Counted from the stretch's first letter, positions 1-9,878 are shown. The stretch is 64,000 nt of DNA from JARLGU01 sp036504535 (GCA_036504535.1 DASXUY010000034.1:49747-113746); one strand, 5' to 3'. Translations and numbers: made by a program. Notes: generated by a model not told the origin, from the sequence alone.

Positions 1-404
1 ATTGTGACGGTGATGGTGCCGGGTGAAATCGGGTTAGGCGCTACGCTGGTGATCTTCGGGCCAGCGGTGAGCAAATTAACGTAAGTACTGAATGAGTATT
101 TGCTGTTGGCTGCGCTTGTTGCGGTGACCAGAATTGGGTTCTGCGCTGGCATCAGGGTGGGAGCCGTGTACAAGCCGGTGGGTGAAATGCTGCCGGCAAT
201 CGCTGTGCCGCCCACTTTGCCCCCGGCCGACCAGGTCACCGCCGAACTGGAAAGGCCGGTCGCTACTGCGGCAAAGCTTACAGTCTTGCCGAGTGCGATG
301 TAGGGCATCTTTGGGGAAATCGCGAGTGACTGCGATATGGCGGCGGGCGATGCAATGGCTGCAACCAAGCATGCCAAGACGAGGGACAAGACTAATCTGC
401 GCAT
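1..404 (-). CDS. Secreted Ig-like (IPT/TIG-type) protein, 5' part, truncated by window edge
   Basis: The first 134 codons of a gene that continues past the left edge. Reading leftward from ATG at 404, the product begins MRRLVLSLVLACLVAAIASP, a clear Sec signal peptide (basic n-region, about 14 hydrophobic residues, Ala-x-Ala-like cleavage region). The mature part reads like bacterial Ig-like repeats: one with VTWSAGG, ISPTGLYTAP and PILVTATS (the BIG_2-type pattern seen in extracellular adhesins and Ig-repeat proteins), then the start of an IPT/TIG-type repeat with ITSVAPNPISPGTITVT. A GGAAAGG sequence lies 9-10 bases before the ATG. The protein is probably exported and large, but its C-terminal function is out of view. 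Plus-strand ORFs here are shadows, because the minus frame has coherent domain sequence and a signal peptide. I am fairly sure of the reading frame and not sure of the function. Confidence 0.8.
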   Translation of the reverse strand, partial: MRRLVLSLVLACLVAAIASPAAISQSLAISPKMPYIALGKTVSFAAVATGLSSSAVTWSAGGKVGGTAIAGSISPTGLYTAPTLMPAQNPILVTATSAANSKYSFSTYVNLLTAGPKITSVAPNPISPGTITVT

Positions 405-756
405 TCAATAGAACCTTTCCAATGATCCAGTACTTGTTAGGACCGGTATCATCGAACGTCATTACGCAGGGCCGAACTGCGGTGTACGCCTCAATCGACG
501 CTATAGACAAGATTGTGAAGCGCGCGAAGGTAATCGATAAGTAACTGTGAAGAAGATCACATGTCGGCGGATGCACCTTGGCGCGCAAACACTTCTTAGT
601 CCATTGTCGGGAGGCTACTTGCTTTCGTTCTTGTCAAATATACGGGACTTTATTTCTTAATTTTCATTCTTATGGTTCTCTGTGTATATAGGGTCGTCTA
701 GTCGAGCAACGTAGAGCACGAGAGTTGGAGTTTTGGGCTTGCGCAATCGAGACCCG
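405..756. other. Intergenic region, no gene seen
   Basis: About 350 bp between the start of the Ig-like protein gene and the stop of the GH106-like gene, both on the minus strand. It must hold the promoter of the Ig-like gene. A TTGACA hexamer on the minus strand (632-637) has no good partner -10 box at the right distance. I saw no stem-loop with a T-run that would end the GH106 transcript. Short ORFs here have no recognisable features. Confidence 0.5.
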
Positions 757-3700
757 CTATGAAAGCGGCTGCACTAATACGAGAACAGGTCCGAGCAAGC
801 CAGACGGGAGAGTCCGTCCTTCGCCCCGGCTTCCCCACACATCCCAAGCGAACTTGTTGGATATCAGGTTCGCAACGATCACCTCTACTGAATTGCAGCC
901 CGGTACGACCCATTCGGAAATGTCGAGGCGGTACGGGGGCCAGAGTCTGACTCCTGCAAGCTTCCCGTTCACCCATACCTCGGCGCATTCGCGGACGTCG
1001 CCGAGGTCGATGGATACTCCGCCTTGCGTGTCGTTTTCGAGCATGAAACTACTACGGTAGGCGATTCTGCCCGAGTACCACCAAAGCCCTTGTTCCGTCC
1101 ATGACGTTAATGGGGCTTTCACTGGGGCGCATCGGAATACGACGGGAGTAGTAATACCGAAGTTAGGGGCCATGGAGCCAACCTCGATGCCCAGTATGCC
1201 ACCGCCCTGGCGCAAGGGAAGCCATCCAGCCTGTTGATCGTCGTGGCCAAGTACGACACGCCCGAGGACGCCATTGACATAGAGTGCGTATTCACCGGCT
1301 ATGGGGAGGGGAAGCTTGATTGCATCGGCACCTAGGGGGATGTCAATTCTGAACAAGCGGCTGCCAGTTTCGTTGAAGAGTAGAGGGCCACGCGCACAAT
1401 GAGCGGTTTCCCAACTTGAATCGTCGTAGTCAGGGATGTGCCAGATAGGCCATGCGTCTGCGTCCATGCTGGTTCTTGGTTGCGATGTGAGTTCGCGAGT
1501 TCGGAAGACGGGTACTCCAATTTCTTGCGGTCCCACGCCACAAGACCACTCGCGGTCTAGTTCGGATGGCACGGGCAGCATGGACCACTGCTCCAGCAGC
1601 GCGATTGCCTCCGATTGCTTCGACGCGATAGCAGGCTCCAGTGCTTGGGCTGTATTAGATATGACGACATACGTTAGTTGATTGGGAGCTAGAATGAGGT
1701 CAACTGTTGTAAAGGCGGAGTCGTTCACAAACGAGCAGGTAGAGCGCATTCCGGTGTCGGCATCCCAGAGAGTAGCGCTACCGACCGACCGGAGGCGGAG
1801 TTGGAACTTCTGCTCGCTGGTTTCGTGGTTATGGACGGCGTAGATTTCCTCACCATTCGCGTGGCGGTGGCTGGTAACGATATTGGCCACATCGCCGATG
1901 AGCGTGATATCGGGCTGAATTTTAGCTCGCACAAGCGCGGCGACATCGCAAGGCTTTTCTATGAGTTGTGCGTGCTTCTGCAATTCCACTGCGAGCTCGA
2001 TTAACTGAGGATCGTTTCTGCCGTCTTCCATACTCACCGACGGCAATCGTTCGACGGCTATCACCGTGACGCCCGCTCTGGCCGCAATGACAATTCGCGC
2101 CAGATCCTCCCGTCGCACCGTGCTCATTGGCGGCAAGACGAGAACTTGGCAGCGCAGGCTGTGGAGAGCTATGGCACCATCAGAGAACTCCGCATCAGCG
2201 AGTGCGGTCCCGTCGGCGATCACGTGGTCGATATGATCGGCCATAAGGCTGTCAACGATGGCTTCGAACTGCAGACGATCTCCTCGGCTCGGATCGGTCT
2301 GTCGCGTGGCGATGTCCCAGGGAAACGTTTCTCCGCGGCCCCCTGCGGCGTCGCCCCACCACGAAACAATGGGCCAGAACACCGCGACATCGACAACGAG
2401 GCGCGAATTGCGGTTTATCCAGCACTGCCTTGATGTCAATTCGGCGATTTGCTCGTAGTACTTCCAGTAAGGGTTATGCTCAAAGAAGCTTGGCGGACAT
2501 TCGACCAGAGGGTTGTCAACTGTTTGAAAGAAGGCGTGGGGCACCTGATGCGTTACACCGACAATGGCGAGTTGATTATAAGCTTCGCGCATCATTCGCG
2601 GTGAGCATTCCCATAGGCCAAGTAGGCCAAGCGACTCACATAAAAGCACGTCACCGCCTGTGAGCGCGGGGACGGATGACGCGGGTTTGAGGTGATGAAA
2701 CGCTTTGTAGCCACCAAGGCTGTCAAAGCCCGGCCATTGCTGCCGCCGGAGGGTTCGGAGGGCGTCCCCCGCGATCATCCATCGCTCAGGTTCTTCGTAT
2801 GTGTGCCCGGTCAGTGCAATTCCGTGAGCGGCGCACCAGTCAGCCATCTGCCCGACATGCCTCTCTGCAAACAGCGTCGCGACGGTGTCCCAGTAGTCAG
2901 CGCGAACCTTCTCCGTCATCTCGCCGCCATTGACAAACAACAGGGGCAGGTATTGGCGCAGGTTGTATCCTTTCGAATTAGCGAATTGATCGAGCAAGTC
3001 ACATGTCCAGGTGAAGCAGCCACAGGCATATGGACCAGATTCATCGTAGAAAATGGATGGAATTGTTGAGCCAAACTTGTCCTGATATCTCGCTGCGTAT
3101 TGATCGTGCGTGTATCCAATGAATGCCTTCGTCGCATCGGGATTCAGGTAGTCAATAATGCCCCCGTTGCCCTGGCGCAATGGTGACGGGTGCTGAGTTC
3201 GGACGGTGTAAAACACGTAGACGTGCCAGGAACCTGCGGGCACCGAGACGTGTACGACATCGCTCGTGTTGGGCGGGGCGGGACATTCGACGGCGTTCGC
3301 GAGGTTCACGCCACCCGATCCCGTTACAGGAATACGCACTATGGATACGTATTGCTCGCGGCTACCCCAGGCGTGATAGCCCGTGGTCCACTCGTCGAAC
3401 GTCACCACGTCGGGTCCATCTGCGACTGCGTGACGCATGCCGAGTCCTAGTGCGCAGTATTCGACATTTGCGGTAACACGGCCACCAGCAGGACCGCTGG
3501 ACCAGTTAAACTCGTCGTACAAGTGCAATGTAAAGCCTGATTCGGCGGCACCAGCGACAAGCTTATCAAACGCAGCCCAGTAGCGGTCAGTCAGGTAGTC
3601 TCGGCGATCCATTCCGAATCGAGGGTGGGGCATTGCTTGTTGGACCCCGTGGGATGCCATCTCGTTTGTCTGGCGAACATACTCGTCGCCGTCAACCCGG

Positions 3701-3780
3701 CCGTTGAGAAACCAGAAAGGAATCTGTGTGCAAGATGCGTCAGGTATGGTGAATTCTCTATGTCGTTCGCTAAATGTCAT
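757..3780 (-). CDS. GH106-like glycoside hydrolase (putative alpha-L-rhamnosidase)
   Basis: A 1007-residue protein resembling glycoside hydrolase family 106, enzymes that remove alpha-L-rhamnose from pectic or other rhamnosylated glycans. Visible features are the N-terminal PFWFLNG segment (about 21-27) that opens the family's TIM barrel, LYDEFNWSSGPAGG (about 87-100), SIFYDESGPY (about 240) and GIALTGHTYEEPER (about 315-330), all rich in candidate catalytic carboxylates. A C-terminal galactose-binding-like beta-sandwich (about 880-1000) has the GH2-type signature EVWVNGKLAGVRLWPPYRLD. The length fits the family. I see no signal peptide, so it may act in the cytoplasm or leave by another route. 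It lies 52 bp downstream of the SGNH esterase on the same strand, so the two probably form an operon under the divergent IclR regulator. The ribosome binding site is weak. The substrate is inferred from family likeness only. Confidence 0.75.
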   Translation of the reverse strand: MTFSERHREFTIPDASCTQIPFWFLNGRVDGDEYVRQTNEMASHGVQQAMPHPRFGMDRRDYLTDRYWAAFDKLVAGAAESGFTLHLYDEFNWSSGPAGGRVTANVEYCALGLGMRHAVADGPDVVTFDEWTTGYHAWGSREQYVSIVRIPVTGSGGVNLANAVECPAPPNTSDVVHVSVPAGSWHVYVFYTVRTQHPSPLRQGNGGIIDYLNPDATKAFIGYTHDQYAARYQDKFGSTIPSIFYDESGPYACGCFTWTCDLLDQFANSKGYNLRQYLPLLFVNGGEMTEKVRADYWDTVATLFAERHVGQMADWCAAHGIALTGHTYEEPERWMIAGDALRTLRRQQWPGFDSLGGYKAFHHLKPASSVPALTGGDVLLCESLGLLGLWECSPRMMREAYNQLAIVGVTHQVPHAFFQTVDNPLVECPPSFFEHNPYWKYYEQIAELTSRQCWINRNSRLVVDVAVFWPIVSWWGDAAGGRGETFPWDIATRQTDPSRGDRLQFEAIVDSLMADHIDHVIADGTALADAEFSDGAIALHSLRCQVLVLPPMSTVRREDLARIVIAARAGVTVIAVERLPSVSMEDGRNDPQLIELAVELQKHAQLIEKPCDVAALVRAKIQPDITLIGDVANIVTSHRHANGEEIYAVHNHETSEQKFQLRLRSVGSATLWDADTGMRSTCSFVNDSAFTTVDLILAPNQLTYVVISNTAQALEPAIASKQSEAIALLEQWSMLPVPSELDREWSCGVGPQEIGVPVFRTRELTSQPRTSMDADAWPIWHIPDYDDSSWETAHCARGPLLFNETGSRLFRIDIPLGADAIKLPLPIAGEYALYVNGVLGRVVLGHDDQQAGWLPLRQGGGILGIEVGSMAPNFGITTPVVFRCAPVKAPLTSWTEQGLWWYSGRIAYRSSFMLENDTQGGVSIDLGDVRECAEVWVNGKLAGVRLWPPYRLDISEWVVPGCNSVEVIVANLISNKFAWDVWGSRGEGRTLPSGLLGPVLVLVQPLS

Positions 3781-3832
3781 GGTATTTGAGATACTCGCTC
3801 TCGATTTTGGTGACTTTCCATTGTGCTTTAGG

Positions 3833-4822
3833 TCATTTGATATAGGACTTAATGACCCTAGCCCAATTCCGCGCCATCGTTTCGTGGCCGATTACTGATG
3901 GGTGAACGGTGTCAGCAGTGAGCCCAGCAGCTGTGGGTAAAATTTCCGACGGTGGGACAAAGACTAGTTTTCGCTGGTCAAGCTTCTGAACCTGGGTTTC
4001 AACGATCTTCCGGAAAGCGTGAATTTTGGAATTCTCTTCATAGTCGCCGCCGCACGTGTAAACTCCAGTGCAGAAAATCCACTTGTCTGGGTTAGCCGTC
4101 GCGATATTCGTCACAAACGCATCAACTTTTTCGGCAAAAAGCTCAACGGACCAGTCGAGAACGTTTATGCCCATTTCAATCGTGGCGAATTCCCAGTTTG
4201 GATTGGTGGCAATGTACTCAGCGAGGCTCATGTCCATTCGGGCATTGCCTGACATGCCAAGGTTGATGAGATCAACGTTTAGCAAGCTGGCGGTCCTTGC
4301 GGCATAGGTCCCCGTTGGCGTAACCGAGTTTCCACCCTGGGTGATTGACGAACCGTAAGTCAACATCCGGCGGACAGGACTTTGAGCTGGCACCGGACAC
4401 GTTGTTTCGCCTTCGATGGAAATGAGCTCGCACGGCCAGCCATAGGGGAGAATGACGCGGACAAGTTCAGGATGGAAAGCAAGGCTGTCTTGGGCGAACA
4501 TTGTGGTGAGCGTTTTGTCGTTGGTTCGCGGTTCGACAATAATTTCCGTCGGAACGCCACGAATATCATGTACAGAATCTGCAAAAGCTCCGCGCCACAC
4601 CTCGGCAACGTTCACAAATGGACCCTCTGACCTGAGTGTTATCTTGACTGGTCCCTCGACAAGGTTGAACCGAATTTCACCACCGGCCGGTGTGAACAGC
4701 ATTGAACTGGCGTTTTCGGTTACGGTTTTATGGAGGCTCAGCGGAACCCTGCTTAACTTGAGCGCACTTCCTGTATCCTCAATCGCAGTTATGTTATAGA
4801 GCTCAACATTGTTGTAAATCAT
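3833..4822 (-). CDS. SGNH/GDSL-type hydrolase (putative carbohydrate esterase)
   Basis: A 329-residue two-domain esterase. An N-terminal beta-sandwich (about 1-145) precedes an SGNH domain with block I YGSSITQGG (nucleophile Ser159), block II NLGMSGNA, block III EMGIN (Asn220) and block V DTVHP (Asp304, His307), so the catalytic triad is complete. The arrangement resembles SsfX3-like / Lipase_GDSL_3 proteins that remove acyl groups from sugars. There is no signal peptide. AAGGA stands five bases before the ATG at 4822. It is the first gene of the minus-strand pair with the GH106-like gene and is divergent from the IclR regulator. Likely role: deacetylating an oligosaccharide before rhamnose removal. 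The fold assignment is strong; the substrate is inferred. Confidence 0.82.
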   Translation of the reverse strand: MIYNNVELYNITAIEDTGSALKLSRVPLSLHKTVTENASSMLFTPAGGEIRFNLVEGPVKITLRSEGPFVNVAEVWRGAFADSVHDIRGVPTEIIVEPRTNDKTLTTMFAQDSLAFHPELVRVILPYGWPCELISIEGETTCPVPAQSPVRRMLTYGSSITQGGNSVTPTGTYAARTASLLNVDLINLGMSGNARMDMSLAEYIATNPNWEFATIEMGINVLDWSVELFAEKVDAFVTNIATANPDKWIFCTGVYTCGGDYEENSKIHAFRKIVETQVQKLDQRKLVFVPPSEILPTAAGLTADTVHPSVIGHETMARNWARVIKSYIK

Positions 4823-4938
4823 TTCGTCCTTCTATTGCGGTCCTATCGACCTATGAAAGAGTTCGATTCATGCCCTCGACCTACCTCCCTGATAAGTGAA
4901 ACGGATATGCTACCGCCAGAGGAGCGTCTAATCGCGGC

Positions 4939-4944
4939 TATAAT
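4939..4944 (+). promoter_or_regulatory. Probable -10 box of the IclR gene
   Basis: TATAAT lies 44 bp upstream of the ATG at 4988. No convincing -35 box is present at 17 bp, which fits an activated or weak promoter. Its position inside the longer upstream reading frame argues that translation starts at 4988 and not at the upstream TTG (4835) or ATG (4853). Confidence 0.4.
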
Positions 4945-4987
4945 GTACGGTAGCACCCGAACGGGATTGACGACGAGAACACACCGA

Positions 4988-5767
4988 ATGCCAATTGTAT
5001 CAAGTCTCGACAAGAGTATCGATATTCTAGAAGCGGTATTTGCTGCTCCTGGGGGAGTTGGCACAAGAGGGCTTGCCAAGAAGCTGGACTTGAATGTCGC
5101 GACAGTCCACAACGTTGCGATGACGTACTGCGGGCGGGGCTACCTGAGGCAAGACTCCGTAACCAAGAAGTTTCATCCAGGTATACGATTTGCTATACTG
5201 GTGGGCCATCCGGATGTATCTCCAACTCTGCTGCCTCTTGTCGCAAGTCCGATCATCGAGGAAACCGCAGCACGCCTAAACGAAAGTGTGATGCTTGCAA
5301 TCATTGACCAGCGGCGTATCATAAACCTCAAGTACGTATCCAGTCAGCAAGCACTGCGCGTACACGAACCCGATGATGTTACGGGTATCTCTCACTGCAC
5401 CGCCGTCGGAAAGCTATTACTGGCATCATTGGGGCCGACCGAGCTTGACTCGTATCTCAGTGAGACGTCGTTCGAGTCTTATACGCCTCGCACAATCACT
5501 GAGCCTGCTGCTTTGCGGTCGGAGATTGAAGCAATCCGGTCAAACGGATACGCTCGTTCAATCGATGAGCTCGCGGAGGGAGTCTCGGCCATTGCCGTCC
5601 CCATATTTTCACCATGGGGTTCAATATTGGCCGGGGTCGGCGCGAGCGCACCTACTCTGCGTCTCCAGGAGCAAGAGCAGATCGATGAATCGCTGCTAGA
5701 ACTCCGTCGTGCTGCCAGTGCAATCGGACTCGCCTGGAGCGGGCGCTCCGCGGTAGCAGAGAAGTAA
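4988..5767 (+). CDS. IclR-family transcriptional regulator
   Basis: A 259-residue regulator. Its N-terminus, SSLDKSIDILEAVFAAPGGVGTRGLAKKLDLNVATVHN split across residues 4-40, is the classic IclR winged helix-turn-helix. The C-terminal effector domain (about 80-250) contains the family landmarks HCTAVGKLLLA, NGYARSIDELAEGVSAIAVPIF and a final helix. The reading frame is open 51 codons further upstream, but that part is unlike IclR proteins and contains the likely -10 box, so the ATG at 4988 is chosen; this also gives the usual family length. It is transcribed divergently from the esterase-GH106 operon, the normal arrangement for a local IclR regulator sensing a small sugar or acid. The ligand is unknown. 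Confidence 0.9.
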   Translation: MPIVSSLDKSIDILEAVFAAPGGVGTRGLAKKLDLNVATVHNVAMTYCGRGYLRQDSVTKKFHPGIRFAILVGHPDVSPTLLPLVASPIIEETAARLNESVMLAIIDQRRIINLKYVSSQQALRVHEPDDVTGISHCTAVGKLLLASLGPTELDSYLSETSFESYTPRTITEPAALRSEIEAIRSNGYARSIDELAEGVSAIAVPIFSPWGSILAGVGASAPTLRLQEQEQIDESLLELRRAASAIGLAWSGRSAVAEK

Positions 5768-5976
5768 TCCTCGGCCAAAATCCACCTTAACTTCGCCTCG
5801 CAACGGTCCTGCCCCATCCAATAATGTTTGACAATAATAAACATCAAATGTCGTAAATATGCTTGCGCCCTTTTGGTGTTCGTGCTATAATGGTCGAAAT
5901 GCGCCGGAGATCGGCTTGATGCCAACCGTTTACTTGAATAGTAGTGTTTTGTATTGATAAACAGTTAAAGTCGCAA

Positions 5977-8379
5977 ATGAAAAGACTGATCCTTGAAATT
6001 TCGCTAAAGGCTTTCCGTGATATAAGCGACGGTGGCATTGAGACTGTGGCTCAAACTATCGCGCGTCAGTGGTCCGCGCTGATTGGTCACGCTGATTGCG
6101 TGTCTTTCCTGATGTGGACCGCGGACGGAAGCGAAATTCTAGACTACCGTAGCGAGCTTACTGACGAGATTGAATGGGCTCGATGGATCGGCATTGCAAA
6201 TAAGCCTCCGCATAGCAGCGGCGGCCGGACGCTCCACGATATCCGCACAGCGTATTGCGATAATCCACCTATTGTCACCTACGAGCGGCTTCGCGCTGTG
6301 GTTACAATCCTGAAGCGTGTGGTGAGCGGCTTGACTGGCAAGGCCGTTACAGTCGGGACGACGTTTGACCCAGGGCCCGAGTTTGCCGAGTCGTCATTCA
6401 AGTATGTTCGGCACCGCGAAATAGCGGCTGGCAATACGATGGGGCAAGGTCAGTGGGTGAACTGCGGGGCGCGCCTTAAGGGCGATGTCAGGCAGTATGC
6501 TGCCTACCCGAATGGTATTCCGGATGATACGTCCCTTGGCACATTTCTTGGTGCGCAAAGCAAACACTTTCTGGCCGACATGGGCTTTGACTACCTGTGG
6601 CTGTCAAATGGTTTTGCGTTCTCGCTTTCAGCGTGGAGCGTCACCGGAGAAGTGTTCGATGGTACGCGATTCGACACCGAAACTGCACCAGTCGTTAACA
6701 AAAAAATCCTTGATTTTTGGCAGGATTTCCGTCATGAGTGTCCTGACGTTCCTCTTGAGACCCGAGGCAGCAATCTATCAACTGGCATGGACCTGTCGTC
6801 GGACGCGTCCCCGATGCGTGACATCTATCGCGGCGGGTTTAACTTAATCGCGCCGCCTAATTCGCCGTGGGCGGCCCTTGACGGAGATTATGGACTCGAA
6901 ATCACTGGCTGGTTGTCGCATATCGCGGAGTTGCCTGAGACGGGCACATACCCATTCCGTTACTATATCCACGATCCGTGGTGGCTCAATAGCCCATGGC
7001 TGGATCGTTACGGTCGCGAGCCGCACGACATCTATCTCCCGCTATCGTGCTCACGTATTGATGCGAATGGGGGCATTCAAACACCGGATTCGGTCTCGCT
7101 CCTCACGATTGACGACTCGTACGGTCGTATGCCCGACCAGGTGCCACTTGAGGTAACGCCGCATATCGTTCAGGCACTTTCGGCAGCTCCGGATGCGCCA
7201 GGTGCCGTGACATGGATCTACCCGTTCGATGAGTACCACGACTGGACATTCGCAACGCCTTCACGCGCCAGCGAAGTGTTCTTTGGCGACTGGTTTATGC
7301 GGGCCGCTGTTAATCAGGGATTTCCTTTAAACACGGTTGTTTCAACATCGAATTTCCTAGCCGCATTCGAAAAGAACCCGCACCTATTTGCCGGCACTAT
7401 ACTTACTTGCCCAGTGCCCGACGCTAAGTCAATTTTGACAGATGCGATCATCTCGATTGCCGATCGGGGCGGAAAAGTGCTGCTCTACGGCCCTACACGG
7501 CATGCCTCAATGGCATTGCGAGAGCGAATGGGAGTCTCGATTGCCACTCCTGTCGAAGGAGAAATGGCTTTTTCCACAACGCTAACGCCTGATATTGTCG
7601 AGGACGGCGCCTATGCCGACCGGATACGCGTCCCTGCGTTATTGTCTGGCGGAGGGCTTGAAGAAGTCTCGCACGGCGGGGGCGCAATTACTATGGCGGA
7701 AGCGGGCGTCGGGGCCAATTCCCGAGTGTTCAGCTCTATTAGTAGCACGAAATCAGGCGGCGCGATCGGCTGGATACGGGGAGCATTCTGCGAGACGCTG
7801 AATGGCGGCCAGCTTCCCGTAGGCGATGATCCACGCGACTTTTTCCAAGCTGCACGCCTGATGCGTTGGATGCTAGCGGAGTTCGGGACAGTTCTGCGTT
7901 TGCGCAAGCGTGACGTTTCCACTGGCGATCCGGTCATAGTGGCTTCGCGATCGCGGAACGCTTACTATTTCTCGGGGTTTAGCCGATCGACGACTGCGCG
8001 TTTGATCTGGCGGTTCCCGCAAGGCGTGCCGATTCCGGTCGGCTGCGATGTAGCTATTGCAAATGGCTTGGGCGAGATTAGCCTGTCCCGGGCGTGGCAA
8101 CGTGAGTGCCGCGTGTTCGTCGACCAAATTGAGTCGTCGGAAGTGACTTGTCGGGAGCAGTATTCGGGCGAAATTGGCGTTACTCGTCGACTCCTCGTGC
8201 AAGGTTTGCGCAACGCGACAGTTTCATTCTACGCTGATCCCGCGTTTGTCGATGCGGGAGTGCGATTCCAAGAGCGGATTGGATATCTCGGCTTGGGATC
8301 TTCGATACCGGCGCATAGCATCAAGCCTGGAGTACTTCAGGCAGTGGAAGTGAACGGAGATTTACTCATATCATGGTGA
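5977..8379 (+). CDS. Unrecognised large protein, probable TIM-barrel glycosidase
   Basis: An 800-residue protein that I cannot place in a named family. It opens with MKRLILEISLKAFRDISDGG, followed by alternating beta strands and helices. Aromatic and acidic clusters such as DYLWLSNGFAFS, DYGLEITGW, YIHDPWWLNSPWLDRYGREPHD and WIYPFDEYHDWTF look like sugar-binding subsites of a (beta/alpha)8 hydrolase. The last 200 residues look like a beta-rich domain. No signal peptide. The start is set at 5977 because an earlier ATG at 5944 adds only eleven unlike residues; the ribosome binding site is weak either way. The stop overlaps the ATG of the isomerase gene by 7 nt (ATGGTGA), so the two are probably translationally coupled and work in one pathway. 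The glycosidase role is inferred from context and composition. Confidence 0.6.
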   Translation: MKRLILEISLKAFRDISDGGIETVAQTIARQWSALIGHADCVSFLMWTADGSEILDYRSELTDEIEWARWIGIANKPPHSSGGRTLHDIRTAYCDNPPIVTYERLRAVVTILKRVVSGLTGKAVTVGTTFDPGPEFAESSFKYVRHREIAAGNTMGQGQWVNCGARLKGDVRQYAAYPNGIPDDTSLGTFLGAQSKHFLADMGFDYLWLSNGFAFSLSAWSVTGEVFDGTRFDTETAPVVNKKILDFWQDFRHECPDVPLETRGSNLSTGMDLSSDASPMRDIYRGGFNLIAPPNSPWAALDGDYGLEITGWLSHIAELPETGTYPFRYYIHDPWWLNSPWLDRYGREPHDIYLPLSCSRIDANGGIQTPDSVSLLTIDDSYGRMPDQVPLEVTPHIVQALSAAPDAPGAVTWIYPFDEYHDWTFATPSRASEVFFGDWFMRAAVNQGFPLNTVVSTSNFLAAFEKNPHLFAGTILTCPVPDAKSILTDAIISIADRGGKVLLYGPTRHASMALRERMGVSIATPVEGEMAFSTTLTPDIVEDGAYADRIRVPALLSGGGLEEVSHGGGAITMAEAGVGANSRVFSSISSTKSGGAIGWIRGAFCETLNGGQLPVGDDPRDFFQAARLMRWMLAEFGTVLRLRKRDVSTGDPVIVASRSRNAYYFSGFSRSTTARLIWRFPQGVPIPVGCDVAIANGLGEISLSRAWQRECRVFVDQIESSEVTCREQYSGEIGVTRRLLVQGLRNATVSFYADPAFVDAGVRFQERIGYLGLGSSIPAHSIKPGVLQAVEVNGDLLISW

Positions 8380-9878
8380 CAACCCTAGACATTCCTCATA
8401 ATTCAGCCGCCGACGATACTGGTATTCAGGTGATACAGCGGTTACGCCCACTTCAAGGGCGTGTGGGACTGGTCGCAGTTGGGCACCACGTTTACTGGGG
8501 GCAATTTGAGGGCCTTCTTGCTGAAATGGACCGAAAGCGGGCGTGGCTTAAGGGCGAGCTTGAGGACGGCGGGATGACCGTCGCCGATTTCGGCATGATC
8601 GATAGCGCTCAACGCGCCTATAGCATTGTCGACAAAATCAAGGCCGCAGGCATCGACATGCTGTTTGTCGATATGGTGACATACGCGACATCGTCGACGT
8701 TTGGGGTCCTTTGCCGTGAGTTGAACATACCAATCGTTCTCGTGGCCATTCAGCCGCTAAAGGCGATGGATTACGCCAACGGCACGACGTTCATGCAACT
8801 GGTGAACGACGACTTCTGTGCTGTGCCTGAATTTGTAGGCGTCGCGGTGCGTTTAGGGCGAACACCGCCACCTTGCATCCTCGGATATGAAGTTGACGAC
8901 CCAATCTCGAAGGCAGAAATCCGTCAGTGGTGCAAGATAGCAACAGTTTTACACGACCTTCGGCGGGCGCGGATTGGCTTGATGGGGCATGTGCTGGAAT
9001 CAATGCTGGATATGCATGCAGACCCAACAGCGATTACATCGGCGTTCGGCGCCCATGTGGTGCTTGTTGAGCCAGATGACCTCTTGAGCCGCTATCAGGT
9101 GACTGAGCAGAAAGACATCGACGCTAAGAAGACTGAAATCCTCAGGTTCTTTGACACTCCGGATCCCGGAAGCGATCCGATAGCGACAAAGCTTACCGAC
9201 CACGACCTTGAGATCGCGGCGAAAGCGGCTGTTGCCCTGGATGGGCTAATCGCTGACAAGCAGCTTGACGGACTGGCGTACTACTACGAGGGTCGTCCCG
9301 GCTCGGAAATCCGGACTGCGGTGACGAATCTCATCGTTGGCAATTCGCTGCTTACTAGCGCGGGCTTCCCGATGTGCGGCGAGTTCGACATTAAGACCTG
9401 TATCGCTATGCTGATCATGGACCGCCTCGATATCGGCGGCAGCTTCGCCGAGTTCCATCCCATTGACTTCGCGCGAGACAGCGTCCTGGTTGGGCATGAC
9501 GGCCCGCATCACATTAACATTGCAGCTTCACGTCCGGTGTTGAGGAGCCTGAACCGCTACCACGGTAAGCCAGGCTCTGGAGCGAGCGTCGAGTTTCAGA
9601 TCCGTCAGGGGCCAATTACGATGCTCAGCATCGGGATGCGAGCGGACGGGAAGTTCAAATTCGTGATTGCTGAAGGCGAATCGGTACGTCGGCCAATCCC
9701 GCCAACCGGAAACACAAACACCCATGGCGTGTTCAAACCCGACGTGCGCACATTCCTGAAGCGATGGGTCGCTGAAGCGCCGACGCATCACTTTGCATTA
9801 GGAATTGGACACCACGCAGCTGAGTTGGTTGAAATTGCCAATATTCTCGGCATCGAGTCTGTGGTGGTTGGGGATTAG
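8373..9878 (+). CDS. L-arabinose isomerase-like aldose-ketose isomerase
   Basis: A 501-residue protein resembling the AraA/FucI fold family, metal-dependent isomerases of aldoses to ketoses. Visible landmarks are a Rossmann-like N-terminal domain (VGLVAVGHHVYWGQF), the middle domain with GIDMLFVDMVTY, and a C-terminal active-site region with LAYYYEG (Glu306), GEFDIKT (Glu337), VLVGHDGPHH (His375-380) and GIGHHAAEL (His480/481). These match in order the two Glu and two His metal ligands of E. coli AraA (Glu306, Glu333, His350, His450). The sequence is far enough from true AraA that the substrate may be another pentose, rhamnose or fucose. The gene starts inside the end of the preceding glycosidase-like gene. 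The isomerase fold is well supported; the sugar is not known. Confidence 0.8.
   Translation: MVTTLDIPHNSAADDTGIQVIQRLRPLQGRVGLVAVGHHVYWGQFEGLLAEMDRKRAWLKGELEDGGMTVADFGMIDSAQRAYSIVDKIKAAGIDMLFVDMVTYATSSTFGVLCRELNIPIVLVAIQPLKAMDYANGTTFMQLVNDDFCAVPEFVGVAVRLGRTPPPCILGYEVDDPISKAEIRQWCKIATVLHDLRRARIGLMGHVLESMLDMHADPTAITSAFGAHVVLVEPDDLLSRYQVTEQKDIDAKKTEILRFFDTPDPGSDPIATKLTDHDLEIAAKAAVALDGLIADKQLDGLAYYYEGRPGSEIRTAVTNLIVGNSLLTSAGFPMCGEFDIKTCIAMLIMDRLDIGGSFAEFHPIDFARDSVLVGHDGPHHINIAASRPVLRSLNRYHGKPGSGASVEFQIRQGPITMLSIGMRADGKFKFVIAEGESVRRPIPPTGNTNTHGVFKPDVRTFLKRWVAEAPTHHFALGIGHHAAELVEIANILGIESVVVGD

Noticed and set aside
76..588. 170-codon minus-strand frame at the left edge
   Set aside because: It overlaps the Ig-like protein gene in another frame; the overlapping frame has a signal peptide and Ig-like repeats, this one has neither.
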